A stretch of DNA of 64,000 nt from Meishania sp964351985 (GCA_964351985.1 CAYGPR010000001.1:178630-242629); one strand, 5' to 3'. Shown: positions 9,007 to 17,829, counted from the stretch's first letter. Translations and numbers: made by a program. Notes: generated by a model from the letters alone, not told the origin.

Positions 9007-11130
9007 ATGGTTTCTTGCAAGTACCCTTATGTTTTACTGATTTTATCTTTGACTATTTTCGGCTGTAGCTCTTCCGAAGAAAAAAACTCAAAAAAAGAAT
9101 ACGTTACATGGTCATCGTATTTAGGTGATCCAGGTCGAAGCCACTACTCTACCCTATCACAAATCACTAAAGACAATGTAAAAAATTTAAAGGTCGCATG
9201 GACCTATGAAGCGGCCGATTGGGGGCAGATGCAAATGAATCCTTTAGTTGTGGACAGTATTTTATACGGGGTAACAGCAGCACTTCGTGTAGTCGCCTTG
9301 AATGCGGAAACCGGAAAAGAAATCTGGCAATTCGGAGATTCCGTCAAAGTATGGCATTCTACTTCCCGTGGCCTGTCTTTTTGGGAAAATGAAAATGACA
9401 AACGAATTCTGGTAACTCGCGGCCCTGATCTTTTTGCATTGGATGCCCTGACGGGAAAACCTATTGCGTCCTTTGGTGAAAATGGAAAAATAGACATGCG
9501 TTCCGGAATGCCAGAATCTGCCAAAGAGAAATTCGTGATTTCAAATACCCCAGGTACCATCTACAAAGACATCATCGTAATGCCCCTTAGACTTTCAGAA
9601 GGTGCCGGGGCCGCTCCTGGAGATATAATGGCCTTTAATGTTGTCACAGGAGAACTAGCTTGGGTTTTTCATACGATACCACATCCCGGCGAAGAGGGTT
9701 ATGACACTTGGGGAAATAATAAGGACGCTTATAAAGATGACCTTGTTGGCGCGGCAAATAATTGGGCCGGAATGGCGGTGGATGAAGAAGCGGGAATCAT
9801 CTATATTCCCACGGGATCCGCGGCACCTGATTTTTACGGTGGAAACCGTTTTGGAAGCAATCTCTATTCAAATTGTCTTTTAGCCTTGGATGCGAATACC
9901 GGTAAACGCCTTTGGCATTTTCAATTGACACATCATGATCTTTGGGACCGCGACCCTCCCGCACCGCCCAACCTTTTGATGGTCGAGCGGGAAGGAAAAA
10001 AGATTCCTGCAGTGGCACAGGTCACCAAACAAGGTTATGTATACGTCTTTGACAGGATGACCGGAGAACCCCTTTTCGAAATCGAGGAAATCCCTGTGCC
10101 GCCTTCTGCCCTTGGGGGCGAAAAAGCTTGGCCTACACAGCCTATCCCCGTTAAGCCAAAACCCTTTGCTCGGCAATCACAAGATTTGACAGAGGCCGAT
10201 ATCAGTCCGTTTGCTGAAAATAAAGACGAGCTATTGGAGTTTTTTATGTCCGCCGACAAACGGCAATATGCCCCACCAAACCTAACTCCGAATTTTTTAT
10301 TCCCAGGCTACGATGGGGCTGCTGAATGGGGCGGAGCGGCGGCAGATCCCGAAAACGGAATTCTTTATGTCAACGCCAACGAAATGGCATGGAACCTTCA
10401 AGTAGCGCCGGAGGATCAAATTTCCGAAGGTACAGCCCTAGGCGAGGCCACGTATCAAAAATACTGTGTGAGCTGTCATCAAGCCGATAGAAGGGGATTG
10501 AGGGCAAGTGGATTTCCTTCCTTGATAGATCTAAAATTACGTATGGAAAGTTCAGAAGCGGCAAGTATCATCACTCAGGGCAAAGGCATGATGACCGGTT
10601 TTCCGCAATTAAAAAAGGAAGAAAAAGAGGCCCTTTTAAAATTCTTATGGGGACAGGAAATAAAGCACAATGTTGTTGAAAAGGGCATAAAAAAAGAAGA
10701 AGGCAAAAAAGGATACAAACATACAGGATACAATAAATTTCTAGACAATAAAGGACTTCCGGGCATTTCTCCTCCTTGGGGAACAATGCACGCCATCGAT
10801 TTAAATACCGGAGAGTATATTTGGTCGATTCCCTTTGGAAATACCCCAGAATTAGGAGAAGAAGGTAAAGGCACTGGCACTGAAAATTACGGTGGCCCTG
10901 TAGTTACGGAAAACGGATTATTGTTTATCGGTGCGACCCGTGACGGTTATTTTAGGGCTTTCGATAAGCATACAGGCGAAATTCTCTGGGAATATAAACT
11001 ACCAGCTGCAGCATTTGCCACTCCGGCGATGTATAAAGTTAACGGCAAACAATTTATCACGATTGCCTGTGGCGGTGAAAAACTAGGGACCGAAAAGGGA
11101 AATCAGATTGTGGCCTTTGCACTGGAATAG
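9007..11130 (+). CDS. PQQ-dependent dehydrogenase lipoprotein with embedded cytochrome c domain
   Basis: A 707-residue quinoprotein. The start gives a lipoprotein signal with lipobox IFGC (Cys20). WSSYLGDPGRSHYSTLSQI and KNLKVAWTY begin the eight-bladed PQQ propeller; repeated blade motifs such as ALNAETGKEIWQF, ALDANTGKRLWHF and AFDKHTGEILWEY follow. A haem motif, YCVSCHQADRRG near residues 485-496, lies in a short cytochrome c domain that interrupts the propeller, which resumes at GTMHAIDLNTGEYIWSIPFG. Such enzymes oxidise sugars or alcohols in the periplasm and pass electrons by the haem to the respiratory chain. PQQ is probably taken up from outside, since no synthesis genes other than a doubtful PqqB-like one are seen. 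It ends four bases from the convergent sulfatase. Confidence 0.92.
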   Translation: MVSCKYPYVLLILSLTIFGCSSSEEKNSKKEYVTWSSYLGDPGRSHYSTLSQITKDNVKNLKVAWTYEAADWGQMQMNPLVVDSILYGVTAALRVVALNAETGKEIWQFGDSVKVWHSTSRGLSFWENENDKRILVTRGPDLFALDALTGKPIASFGENGKIDMRSGMPESAKEKFVISNTPGTIYKDIIVMPLRLSEGAGAAPGDIMAFNVVTGELAWVFHTIPHPGEEGYDTWGNNKDAYKDDLVGAANNWAGMAVDEEAGIIYIPTGSAAPDFYGGNRFGSNLYSNCLLALDANTGKRLWHFQLTHHDLWDRDPPAPPNLLMVEREGKKIPAVAQVTKQGYVYVFDRMTGEPLFEIEEIPVPPSALGGEKAWPTQPIPVKPKPFARQSQDLTEADISPFAENKDELLEFFMSADKRQYAPPNLTPNFLFPGYDGAAEWGGAAADPENGILYVNANEMAWNLQVAPEDQISEGTALGEATYQKYCVSCHQADRRGLRASGFPSLIDLKLRMESSEAASIITQGKGMMTGFPQLKKEEKEALLKFLWGQEIKHNVVEKGIKKEEGKKGYKHTGYNKFLDNKGLPGISPPWGTMHAIDLNTGEYIWSIPFGNTPELGEEGKGTGTENYGGPVVTENGLLFIGATRDGYFRAFDKHTGEILWEYKLPAAAFATPAMYKVNGKQFITIACGGEKLGTEKGNQIVAFALE

Positions 11131-11134
11131 TTGT

Positions 11135-12694
11135 TTACTCACTACACGGAATCTCTTTATACTTTCCGCCATCTTTAATCGCCATTTTATATTCCTTGAT
11201 TTTCTTATCCAGATTAAAGTTTGAATAATCGTAATCGGGTGTGTACAATACCGTATCCCAATAAATAGTTCTTGGGTCGGTTGCGCGTAAATCGTTTGTT
11301 TCTTTCATCCATTCGTTCAACTCATTTCGAAGGTTTTGAAGCACTTCTTTGTACTTCGTATTTCGTACCTCGTTCTTTAAATTATAAGGATCGTCGGCCA
11401 ATATATAAAGTTCTTCTGAGGGTCTTTTTTCAAAAGCCAATTGAAAATAGTCCTTATCGGTCGGTTTACCTTCCATCTTCATGATCAAAAACTTCGTAAT
11501 GGAATTATCCACATCGCCATATTGCCCAACTGAAATATGTGCGTTAGGATCGCCTGCAGGCCAACGATCTGGTTCGAAATTTTTCATATATAAAAACTCC
11601 TTGGTGCGAATAGCGCGAACTGGGTAACTTAAATCTCCCTTTCTCACATTCGCGTGACGTTCTCTTTCCAAAAACACTCTACTGCGGTCTGATTTTTTTG
11701 CATCTGACGAAAACAATTCCAATAAACTCTTTCCACTAAACTCTTTCGGTATTTTAAGTCCGGCCGCCGCCAAAAAAGTGGGGCCGAAATCGATAAAGTT
11801 CACAAAATCGGAGATTCGTTTTCCACCATCGATATGGCCTTTCCAATAAATGGCCAACGGCATTCGTGTACCATAATCGTATAGGTTCGCCTTGGCACGG
11901 GGAAAAGGCATGCCATTATCGCTGGTCATCACAATGATCGTATTTTCAAGTAGACCTTCTTTTTCAAGCTTGGCAATAATATTTCCAGACTCACGGTCAA
12001 AACGTTCCACCTCGTAGTAATAATCCATAATATCATTTCGTACGCAAGGTAGATCTGGAAGAAATTCCGGTACTTGAACAGTTTTCGGGTCCATTCCGGT
12101 TTTGATACCCGTGTTTGTTTCATAAACTCTATGTGGGTCTTGACTTCCAAACCAATACGAAAAAGGCCGACCGCTCTTTTTGTCCTTCAGGAAAGCATCG
12201 AAATCGGCATACTCTTTTCCTGCTGGGTTGTGTTCATAACCTCCCGCTTCAAAGTCTCCGGGACCCCATCCTTTTCTGCTTTTTCCAGTATGATAGCCGG
12301 CTTTCTTCAACATGGAAACCCAATTCGGAAATTTATCCGGAATGACCGACCAGAGGTTTCCGGCACTTTCCATTTGATGGGGATAACGACCCAATAGAAT
12401 ACTCGCCCGAGAGGGCGCACATGACGGAGCGGCACAATACGCATTTTCAAATAATGCTCCGTTCTCGGCCAAAGCATCAAAGGTTGGGGTACGAACTGTT
12501 TTGTCGCCATAAATACCAGCATGTGGGTACGACCAGTCGTCGGCAATCAAAAACAGAATATTAGGGCGAGAATCTTGGAAAATAACGGTTGTTTCTTTTT
12601 CGGCCTTTATCCCTGAGATAAAAAGCGCTCCTAAGGCCAGGGTTAAAAAGATCATCAAGAACTTCAGGCGTGTCGTTGGTGTTATCATTTGCAT
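11135..12694 (-). CDS. Type I (formylglycine) sulfatase, exported
   Basis: A 519-residue sulfatase. The N-terminal hydrophobic segment (about residues 10-30) is a signal peptide or anchor. RPNILFLIADDW gives the metal-binding Asp pair (52, 53), and SCAPSRASILLGRYPHQ is the sulfatase signature, whose Cys92 would be converted to formylglycine. IVMTSDNGMPFPRAKANLYDYGTRMPLAIYWKG supplies the second Asp-Asn metal pair. The N-terminal half resembles heparan N-sulfatase/S1_8-type enzymes, but assignment to a sulfatase subfamily needs a database search. It would remove sulfate esters or N-sulfates from glycans in the periplasm. It is transcribed toward the PQQ dehydrogenase, and its 5' end is 40 bases from the divergent Gfo/Idh/MocA gene, so the two may share a promoter region. 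ATG 12688 is an equally good start. Confidence 0.93.
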   Translation of the reverse strand: MQMITPTTRLKFLMIFLTLALGALFISGIKAEKETTVIFQDSRPNILFLIADDWSYPHAGIYGDKTVRTPTFDALAENGALFENAYCAAPSCAPSRASILLGRYPHQMESAGNLWSVIPDKFPNWVSMLKKAGYHTGKSRKGWGPGDFEAGGYEHNPAGKEYADFDAFLKDKKSGRPFSYWFGSQDPHRVYETNTGIKTGMDPKTVQVPEFLPDLPCVRNDIMDYYYEVERFDRESGNIIAKLEKEGLLENTIIVMTSDNGMPFPRAKANLYDYGTRMPLAIYWKGHIDGGKRISDFVNFIDFGPTFLAAAGLKIPKEFSGKSLLELFSSDAKKSDRSRVFLERERHANVRKGDLSYPVRAIRTKEFLYMKNFEPDRWPAGDPNAHISVGQYGDVDNSITKFLIMKMEGKPTDKDYFQLAFEKRPSEELYILADDPYNLKNEVRNTKYKEVLQNLRNELNEWMKETNDLRATDPRTIYWDTVLYTPDYDYSNFNLDKKIKEYKMAIKDGGKYKEIPCSE

Positions 12695-12734
12695 TGTTTA
12701 ATTTTCAGGGTATTCTTCTTAAATATAAGAAACC

Positions 12735-13796
12735 ATGGATAAAATTCGAGTATTGGTCGTCGGTTGTGGAAATATGGGAACTTCACATGCCCGCGCCTAC
12801 CACCAAATGGAAGGTTTTGAAATCGTTGGGCTGGTCAGCAGGAAACCGGAAAGCAGGGAAAAATTATCCCAAGAGTTAGGTGGCTATCCCACTTTCGGAG
12901 ATTATGAATCGGCGCTGAAAGAAACAAAGCCAGATGCTGTGAGCATTAATACCTATCCTGACACACATGCCGATTATATTCGAAAAGCTTTGAATACCGA
13001 CGCCCATATATTTGTTGAAAAACCTTTGGCCCTGACCGTCGAAGATGCCCAAAGTCTAACCGATTTGGCCAGAGAAAAAGGCAAAAAAATGGTAGTCGGT
13101 TATATTTTAAGGGTGCATCCTGCTTGGGCAAAATTTGTGGAAGTTGCTCGTACTTTGGGTAAGCCCTTGGTCATGCGAATGAACCTTAACCAACAAAGTT
13201 CGGGTGAAAACTGGTATACCCATAAACAACTGATGAATTCGATGTCGCCCATTGTAGACTGCGGTGTACATTATGTCGATGTCATGTGTTTGATGACACA
13301 ATCGGTGCCAGTAAGTGTCAGTGCCATCGGCGCACGACTTTCTGACGAAATCGACTCAAAAATGTACAATTACGGACAGTTGCAAGTCCGTTTTGAAGAT
13401 GGTTCGGTAGGCTGGTACGAAGCCGGTTGGGGACCCATGATGAGCGAGACCGCTTTTTTCGTAAAGGATGTTATTGGCCCGAAAGGTTGTGTTTCCATAG
13501 TTGATGAGGCCAAAGGGGATTCCGATAGTGTGGACGACCACTCCAAAACAGGGGCTTTAAAACTGCACCATGCAGCAACCGATGAAAACGGAAATTTCAC
13601 AAAATCAGACGAGCTTATTGATACTTCGGACGAACCTGATCATGATGGACTCTGTCTTTTGGAGCAGGAATACTTCTTAAAGGCCATCACCGAAGATTTG
13701 GATTTAGGCGACCATTTAAGAGATGCGGTGAACAGTCTTCGGATTGTTCTGGCGGCTGATGAATCTTTCAGAACCGGTAAAACGGTTGAATTGTAG
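12735..13796 (+). CDS. Gfo/Idh/MocA family oxidoreductase
   Basis: A 353-residue NAD(P)-dependent dehydrogenase. The Rossmann motif VVGCGNMGTSHARAYHQM is at the start, followed by VSINTYPDTHADYIRKAL and VEKPLALTVEDAQSL, the EKP motif whose Lys is catalytic in this family. The C-terminal domain contains SPIVDCGVHYVDVMCLM with the conserved Asp/His (DxxxH-like) pair. No signal peptide is seen, so it is cytosolic. Family members oxidise sugars, inositols or sugar acids, and the substrate here is unknown. It starts 40 bases from the divergent sulfatase and is followed after five bases by an acyl-CoA synthetase, so the two form an operon. Confidence 0.92.
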   Translation: MDKIRVLVVGCGNMGTSHARAYHQMEGFEIVGLVSRKPESREKLSQELGGYPTFGDYESALKETKPDAVSINTYPDTHADYIRKALNTDAHIFVEKPLALTVEDAQSLTDLAREKGKKMVVGYILRVHPAWAKFVEVARTLGKPLVMRMNLNQQSSGENWYTHKQLMNSMSPIVDCGVHYVDVMCLMTQSVPVSVSAIGARLSDEIDSKMYNYGQLQVRFEDGSVGWYEAGWGPMMSETAFFVKDVIGPKGCVSIVDEAKGDSDSVDDHSKTGALKLHHAATDENGNFTKSDELIDTSDEPDHDGLCLLEQEYFLKAITEDLDLGDHLRDAVNSLRIVLAADESFRTGKTVEL

Positions 13797-13801
13797 CATC
13801 C

Positions 13802-15280
13802 ATGATCCAACTCTTAGAAAGATCTAAAAAATTCAAAGATCGAACGGCTTTGGTCTCCAACGGAAAATCATATACCTATGGGCAACTTTTAGAAGCTTCC
13901 CAAAATATTGCTGCTAATCTTCTGAAAGAAAAAGCGGACCTGAACGAAGCTCGGATTACTTTTTTGGTGCCACCGTCTTTTGAATATACTGCGGTGCAAT
14001 GGGGAATTTGGGCTGCGGGCGGAATTGCCGTTCCGCTATGCGTTTTGCATCCGTTGCCCTCTATTCAATATGTTTTGAAAGATACGCAGGCCGAAATTGT
14101 TATTGCGCATAAAGACTATCTTGAATTTTTAAAACCTTTGGAAATCGCAATTGGAATTTCTGTAATTCCAATGGAATCCGTTTTCCAAGAAAATACTTCA
14201 GTAATACCAGAAGTCGATTCGGCCAGACGCGCCATGATCTTATATACCAGTGGTACAACTAGCAAACCCAAAGGGGTAGTTACGACACATGATAATATCG
14301 ATGCTCAGGTGACAACACTTGTAAATGCCTGGGAATGGGAAAAAGACGATCATATACTCAATATTCTTCCCTTACACCATGTTCACGGCATCATCAATGT
14401 CATGAGCTGCGCGCTTTGGGGTGGTGCCTGTTGTGAATTCTTGCCGAAATTCGATGCCGAAAAAGTCTGGAAAATTTTCAAGTCGGGTAGGCTCACTTTA
14501 TTTATGGCAGTACCGACCATTTATTATAAACTGATTTCCTATTGGGAGGAGGCTCCTTCAGAAGAACAAAATGTACTCTCAGAAACAGCTTCAAAACTAA
14601 GGTTAATGGTTTCAGGCTCCGCGGCCTTGCCAGTTCCTGTGCTTGAAAAATGGAAAGAAATCACTGGTCAAACATTGTTGGAGCGTTATGGCATGACCGA
14701 AATCGGCATGGGTCTTTCCAACTCGTATCGAGGAGAACGAAGACCCGGCCATGTAGGATTGCCGCTACCAGGGGTCGAAATGCGTTTGGTAGACTCCGAT
14801 AATAATCCGGTCAAGGAAAACGAACCCGGCGAATTCCAAATCAAAGGACCAAGCGTTTTTAAGGAGTACTGGCAAAAACCGGAGGCCACCCAAAAGGCAT
14901 TTACCCATGATAAATGGTTTGTTACTGGAGATATCGGAATGCTGAACAACGGGCTCTACAAAATTTTGGGCCGCGATAGTGTGGACATCATAAAATCGGG
15001 CGGCTATAAAATCTCCGCTTTGGAAATCGAAGATGTGCTCAGAAAACATGACCTTGTAGATGACTGTGCGGTAGTCGGACTTCCTGATGAAGAATGGGGC
15101 GAAGTGGTTTCGGCCTGTATCGTTTCCGAGAAACCTGAAATCGATTTTGACAGGATTTCGAATTGGCTGAAAGAACAGATTCCCGTTTACAAAATCCCGA
15201 GAAAATATATCATTAGAAAAGAACTTCCCCGAAACGTTCTGGGGAAGGTGACAAAGAATGAATTAAAAAAAGAGTTTTAG
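13802..15280 (+). CDS. Class I adenylate-forming acyl-CoA synthetase, ACSF3/MatB (malonate-CoA ligase)-like
   Basis: A 492-residue AMP-binding enzyme. The P-loop-like motif ILYTSGTTSKPKGVV is at residues 146-160, and the A5 region reads TGQTLLERYGMTEIGMGLSNSY. KILGRDSVDIIKSGGYKIS is the hinge motif, and the catalytic Lys is in RNVLGKVTK near 482. The stretch SGSAALPVPVLEKWKEITGQ followed by TLLERYGMTEIGM is very close to what I recall of ACSF3 and MatB malonyl/methylmalonyl-CoA synthetases. It is cytosolic and forms a tight pair with the Gfo/Idh/MocA gene. A malonate- or small-diacid-activating enzyme among sugar genes is unusual. Another short acyl substrate is possible. Confidence 0.88.
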   Translation: MIQLLERSKKFKDRTALVSNGKSYTYGQLLEASQNIAANLLKEKADLNEARITFLVPPSFEYTAVQWGIWAAGGIAVPLCVLHPLPSIQYVLKDTQAEIVIAHKDYLEFLKPLEIAIGISVIPMESVFQENTSVIPEVDSARRAMILYTSGTTSKPKGVVTTHDNIDAQVTTLVNAWEWEKDDHILNILPLHHVHGIINVMSCALWGGACCEFLPKFDAEKVWKIFKSGRLTLFMAVPTIYYKLISYWEEAPSEEQNVLSETASKLRLMVSGSAALPVPVLEKWKEITGQTLLERYGMTEIGMGLSNSYRGERRPGHVGLPLPGVEMRLVDSDNNPVKENEPGEFQIKGPSVFKEYWQKPEATQKAFTHDKWFVTGDIGMLNNGLYKILGRDSVDIIKSGGYKISALEIEDVLRKHDLVDDCAVVGLPDEEWGEVVSACIVSEKPEIDFDRISNWLKEQIPVYKIPRKYIIRKELPRNVLGKVTKNELKKEF

Positions 15281-15292
15281 TTTGCTGCCCCC

Positions 15293-15341
15293 TCGAGCGC
15301 ATTCGAGAGGTCATTTTCAAATAGTTCTCGACTGCGCTCGA
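15293..15341. repeat. Palindromic intergenic repeat (inverted TCGAGCGC... arms)
   Basis: The left arm TCGAGCGCATTCGAGA (15293-15308) and right arm TCTCGACTGCGCTCGA (15326-15341) are reverse complements at 15 of 16 positions around a 17-base loop. The arm resembles the dispersed CTGCGCTCGA-type repeats common between genes in Flavobacteriaceae. It separates the acyl-CoA synthetase from the symporter unit and could form a stable RNA hairpin. There is no T tract after it. Confidence 0.75.
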
Positions 15342-15361
15342 ACAGACAAACTTTATTAAAA

Positions 15362-15481
15362 ATGGACTTCCTAACCTTCTTCCCCTACATCGGCATCATT
15401 GTTTTGGTGATCATCAATGCCCTACTCGTCTTAAAACGTGATATTACTGTCGATGAAAGCGACCATACCCCGGAACATTGA
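15362..15481 (+). CDS. 39-residue single-span membrane peptide upstream of the symporter
   Basis: An ATG at 15362 opens a 39-codon frame encoding a hydrophobic N-terminal half (FLTFFPYIGIIVLVIINALL), then a Lys-Arg and an acidic, soluble tail ending in HTPEH. Its TGA shares one base with the ATG of the sodium:solute symporter, a strong sign of translational coupling. The N-out/C-in topology is suggested by the positive residues after the helix. Small hydrophobic open reading frames just ahead of solute:sodium symporters are known in several lineages, and a role as accessory subunit is an inference. I know no named family for this peptide. The coupling and the charge pattern are the reasons to believe it is real. 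Confidence 0.6.
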   Translation: MDFLTFFPYIGIIVLVIINALLVLKRDITVDESDHTPEH

Positions 15482-17010
15482 TGGATTATTTCAGCGAACA
15501 TTATATCACCCTTATACTTACGGCCATTTATGTTGGAGGCTGTTTGTATATCGGTTGGTATTTTAAAAAGAAGGCTTCCCAAGGGGTCGAAGGCTATTAT
15601 GTGGCCAAACGGGAAATCCCCGGTTGGGTGATTTCTTTAGCGTTTTTCTCGACCTCGGCAAGCACGAATACCTATATCGGCCAAGCCGGAAAGTCTTTTC
15701 AATACGGACTCTCATGGGCGTGGATGGGTTTGATATGGACCGTTTTCTGCATTATTTCATGGCAGCTCTTAGGTCCGAAAATGCGCTTTCAAACGGCCCG
15801 CTTGAAATCATTTACCATTCCTGATTATTTTCACTTGAGGTACAAGAGTAATTTAGCGAAAAGTATACGGGTGCTTTCTGCTGTGATTATTTTGTTTGCA
15901 ACGCTTTGGTATATGATAGGCATCGCCAAAGGGTGCGCCCATGTATTGACCTCCGTTTTGGATATTCCTTATGAATACGGAGCCTTTGCCATTATCGCGA
16001 TTACCTGTGCCTATACCATTTGGGGCGGCATGTACAGTGTGCTTTGGACGGATGCCATTCAAGGCATTATCATGTTCTTTGTTGCGATTTTGATGCTGGC
16101 CATACCGTTTATGTCCGTTAGTGGTGCCGATAATCTTATGGAGGCTATCAGTAATACCGACCACTTAACGAAATCTGGAGAACCTATTAAATCTGGCCTG
16201 GTCACTTTCGGAGAACTGGTTTCATTTCTTTATATCTTGGGTATCGGACTGTCTATCGGGATGAAACAAATCTCGGAACCGAAAAATCTTATTCGATTTT
16301 ACTCGATTGACAACGCAAAAAGTATGCGATTCGCTATGATCTGGACGCCTGTTTTTCTAGGAATTTCATTGGTTTGCGTGATGGGGCTGGGCGCTTTGGT
16401 TCATGGCATGGCAACACCCGATGAAGCCAACTATCTCATCAACAATACTGATGAGGTCATCGGTTTTATGCTCGACAAATTCGACAATAAATTCGTAAGC
16501 GGAATTTGTGTTGCAGGACTTTTCGCTGCGGGAATGTCATCATTGGCTTCGGTAATCATTATTATAGGAACAGCCTTTGTAAAAGATATTTGGCATGTTG
16601 CCAAGCCGATGACAGAATCTAAAATTATTCCTAGAACGAAGTGGTCTATGGCTATTTACTGCCTTATTGTATACGTAATGACACTTTATCCCATGGCTGG
16701 TATTGTAGAACTTACGGCTTTCGCGGGGGCAGTTTTTGCGGCAAGTTTCTTCCCTGCAATTTTCGGGGGATTGTATCTAAAGTGGGGTACCGATTTAGGC
16801 GCCATGGCCTCAATGTTTGCGGGAATGTTGGTCAATATCATTTGGCGTTTTGCTTTTCGGTTCGAATATGAAGCGCTAAAAGACGTTCACGAAATCATTC
16901 CTGCGTTTTTATTATCAATGCTAACTTATGTCGTTGTTAGTTTGATGAGTCGAAAACGAATGCCTGACGAAGGACATTTAGAGGTCGTTTTTGGGAGGAA
17001 TAAAGGGTGA
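15481..17010 (+). CDS. Sodium:solute symporter (SSS family)
   Basis: A 509-residue integral membrane transporter with about 13-14 hydrophobic segments. The N-terminal half contains YYVAKREIPGWVISLAFFSTSASTNTYIGQAGKSFQYGLSWAWMG, the conserved first helices and sodium-site Ser/Thr cluster. AYTIWGGMYSVLWTDAIQGIIMF is the family signature around helix 5, and AGLFAAGMSSLASVI is the helix-8 sodium-site region. SSS proteins import sugars, organic acids, amino acids or sialic acid with sodium. The start ATG overlaps the stop of the 39-residue peptide by one base, so I prefer it to the TTG one codon earlier. As the only solute transporter in this cluster it probably brings in the sugar or acid that the surrounding enzymes process. 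Confidence 0.93.
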   Translation: MDYFSEHYITLILTAIYVGGCLYIGWYFKKKASQGVEGYYVAKREIPGWVISLAFFSTSASTNTYIGQAGKSFQYGLSWAWMGLIWTVFCIISWQLLGPKMRFQTARLKSFTIPDYFHLRYKSNLAKSIRVLSAVIILFATLWYMIGIAKGCAHVLTSVLDIPYEYGAFAIIAITCAYTIWGGMYSVLWTDAIQGIIMFFVAILMLAIPFMSVSGADNLMEAISNTDHLTKSGEPIKSGLVTFGELVSFLYILGIGLSIGMKQISEPKNLIRFYSIDNAKSMRFAMIWTPVFLGISLVCVMGLGALVHGMATPDEANYLINNTDEVIGFMLDKFDNKFVSGICVAGLFAAGMSSLASVIIIIGTAFVKDIWHVAKPMTESKIIPRTKWSMAIYCLIVYVMTLYPMAGIVELTAFAGAVFAASFFPAIFGGLYLKWGTDLGAMASMFAGMLVNIIWRFAFRFEYEALKDVHEIIPAFLLSMLTYVVVSLMSRKRMPDEGHLEVVFGRNKG

Positions 17011-17101
17011 TTTGTCATGGCGGTGTACTTGTCTGCCGGCAGGGTAGGAATCTTTTGGTGGGCAACTGGGCGCGGGATTTCTCGTGCCTCGGAATGACAA
17101 A
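17011..17101. repeat. 91-bp dispersed repeat-like element with terminal inverted repeats
   Basis: The element starts with TTTGTCAT and ends with ATGACAAA, an exact 8-base terminal inverted repeat. Inside is CTGCCGGCAG, a perfect 10-base palindrome, and the half-conserved GGATTTCTCG and CCTCGGAATGACA segments. This is the form of small non-coding repeats (MITE- or REP-like) scattered between genes in Flavobacteriaceae. It lies immediately after the symporter stop codon. Confidence 0.65.
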
Positions 17102-17119
17102 ATGTACATCGTTACTGAA

Positions 17120-17671
17120 TCACTCGGGCATTCTGTTCTTTACCGAAGCGATCTGACCCATATGATTGGCCGAATGCTCCATAACATGATACCAGACCCA
17201 ATGGTAATTGATTCCCTCCTCGATATTCGATGCAAACCATTCGTCATCCTTGGTTTTCAATACCGCAAGGGTTTTTTGGCGGACTTCGTTCCATAAATCC
17301 AAATAGTGCTGAATCGGTTTTCCTTTAAGTGCTTTTTTTGATTCCTTGTTAAGTGCACCGGCCATACCTAATCTAGCTTTTTCATCTTCGGTCCATTGTC
17401 TGCTTGCTAAAGTTTCTACTTGGTAATACGCTTCTGTCGATACCAAATGCATGACCAATGACCCGATGCTATTCGCATCTTCATCAAACTGGAAGTCCGT
17501 TTGAGATTGGTCCAGATCTTTAACTTGTTCGGTTATTCTATCTTTTAGATCTTCGAGCATATAGACCATCAAGCCGATTTGGGGTGAATAGCCTTCTGGT
17601 GGTTTCATTTCACCTTGTGCAACTATAATCGAGGCGCTCAGGAACAGGAAAATTAAAAGTTTGCGTTTCAT
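17120..17671 (-). CDS. DinB family protein, exported
   Basis: A 183-residue protein with a signal peptide (about residues 1-19, ending VAQG). The rest is a four-helix bundle of the DinB/YfiT type: LVMHLVSTEAYY supplies His75 and YHVMEHSANHMGQI supplies His166 and His170, the three-histidine metal site of the family. Many DinB-like proteins are thiol-dependent transferases or hydrolases using zinc or nickel. A signal peptide is uncommon in the family but is seen in Bacteroidota members. No partner is visible. The gene stands alone, with a repeat element downstream and 158 bases to the next gene upstream. Confidence 0.85.
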   Translation of the reverse strand: MKRKLLIFLFLSASIIVAQGEMKPPEGYSPQIGLMVYMLEDLKDRITEQVKDLDQSQTDFQFDEDANSIGSLVMHLVSTEAYYQVETLASRQWTEDEKARLGMAGALNKESKKALKGKPIQHYLDLWNEVRQKTLAVLKTKDDEWFASNIEEGINYHWVWYHVMEHSANHMGQIASVKNRMPE

Positions 17672-17829
17672 CTGTTCAAATTTTATTGTTTCTTAAAAGG
17701 TCAGATGTAATTCGCCGTTGAACATATCGGTTGGTATCAAGAAATGGTATGGCTCATTTCATAATCTTTACTTTACGGATTGCTTGAATTCGAAAGTAAC
17801 GAATTGCGGCGCCATACTTGGCTGTTTTG

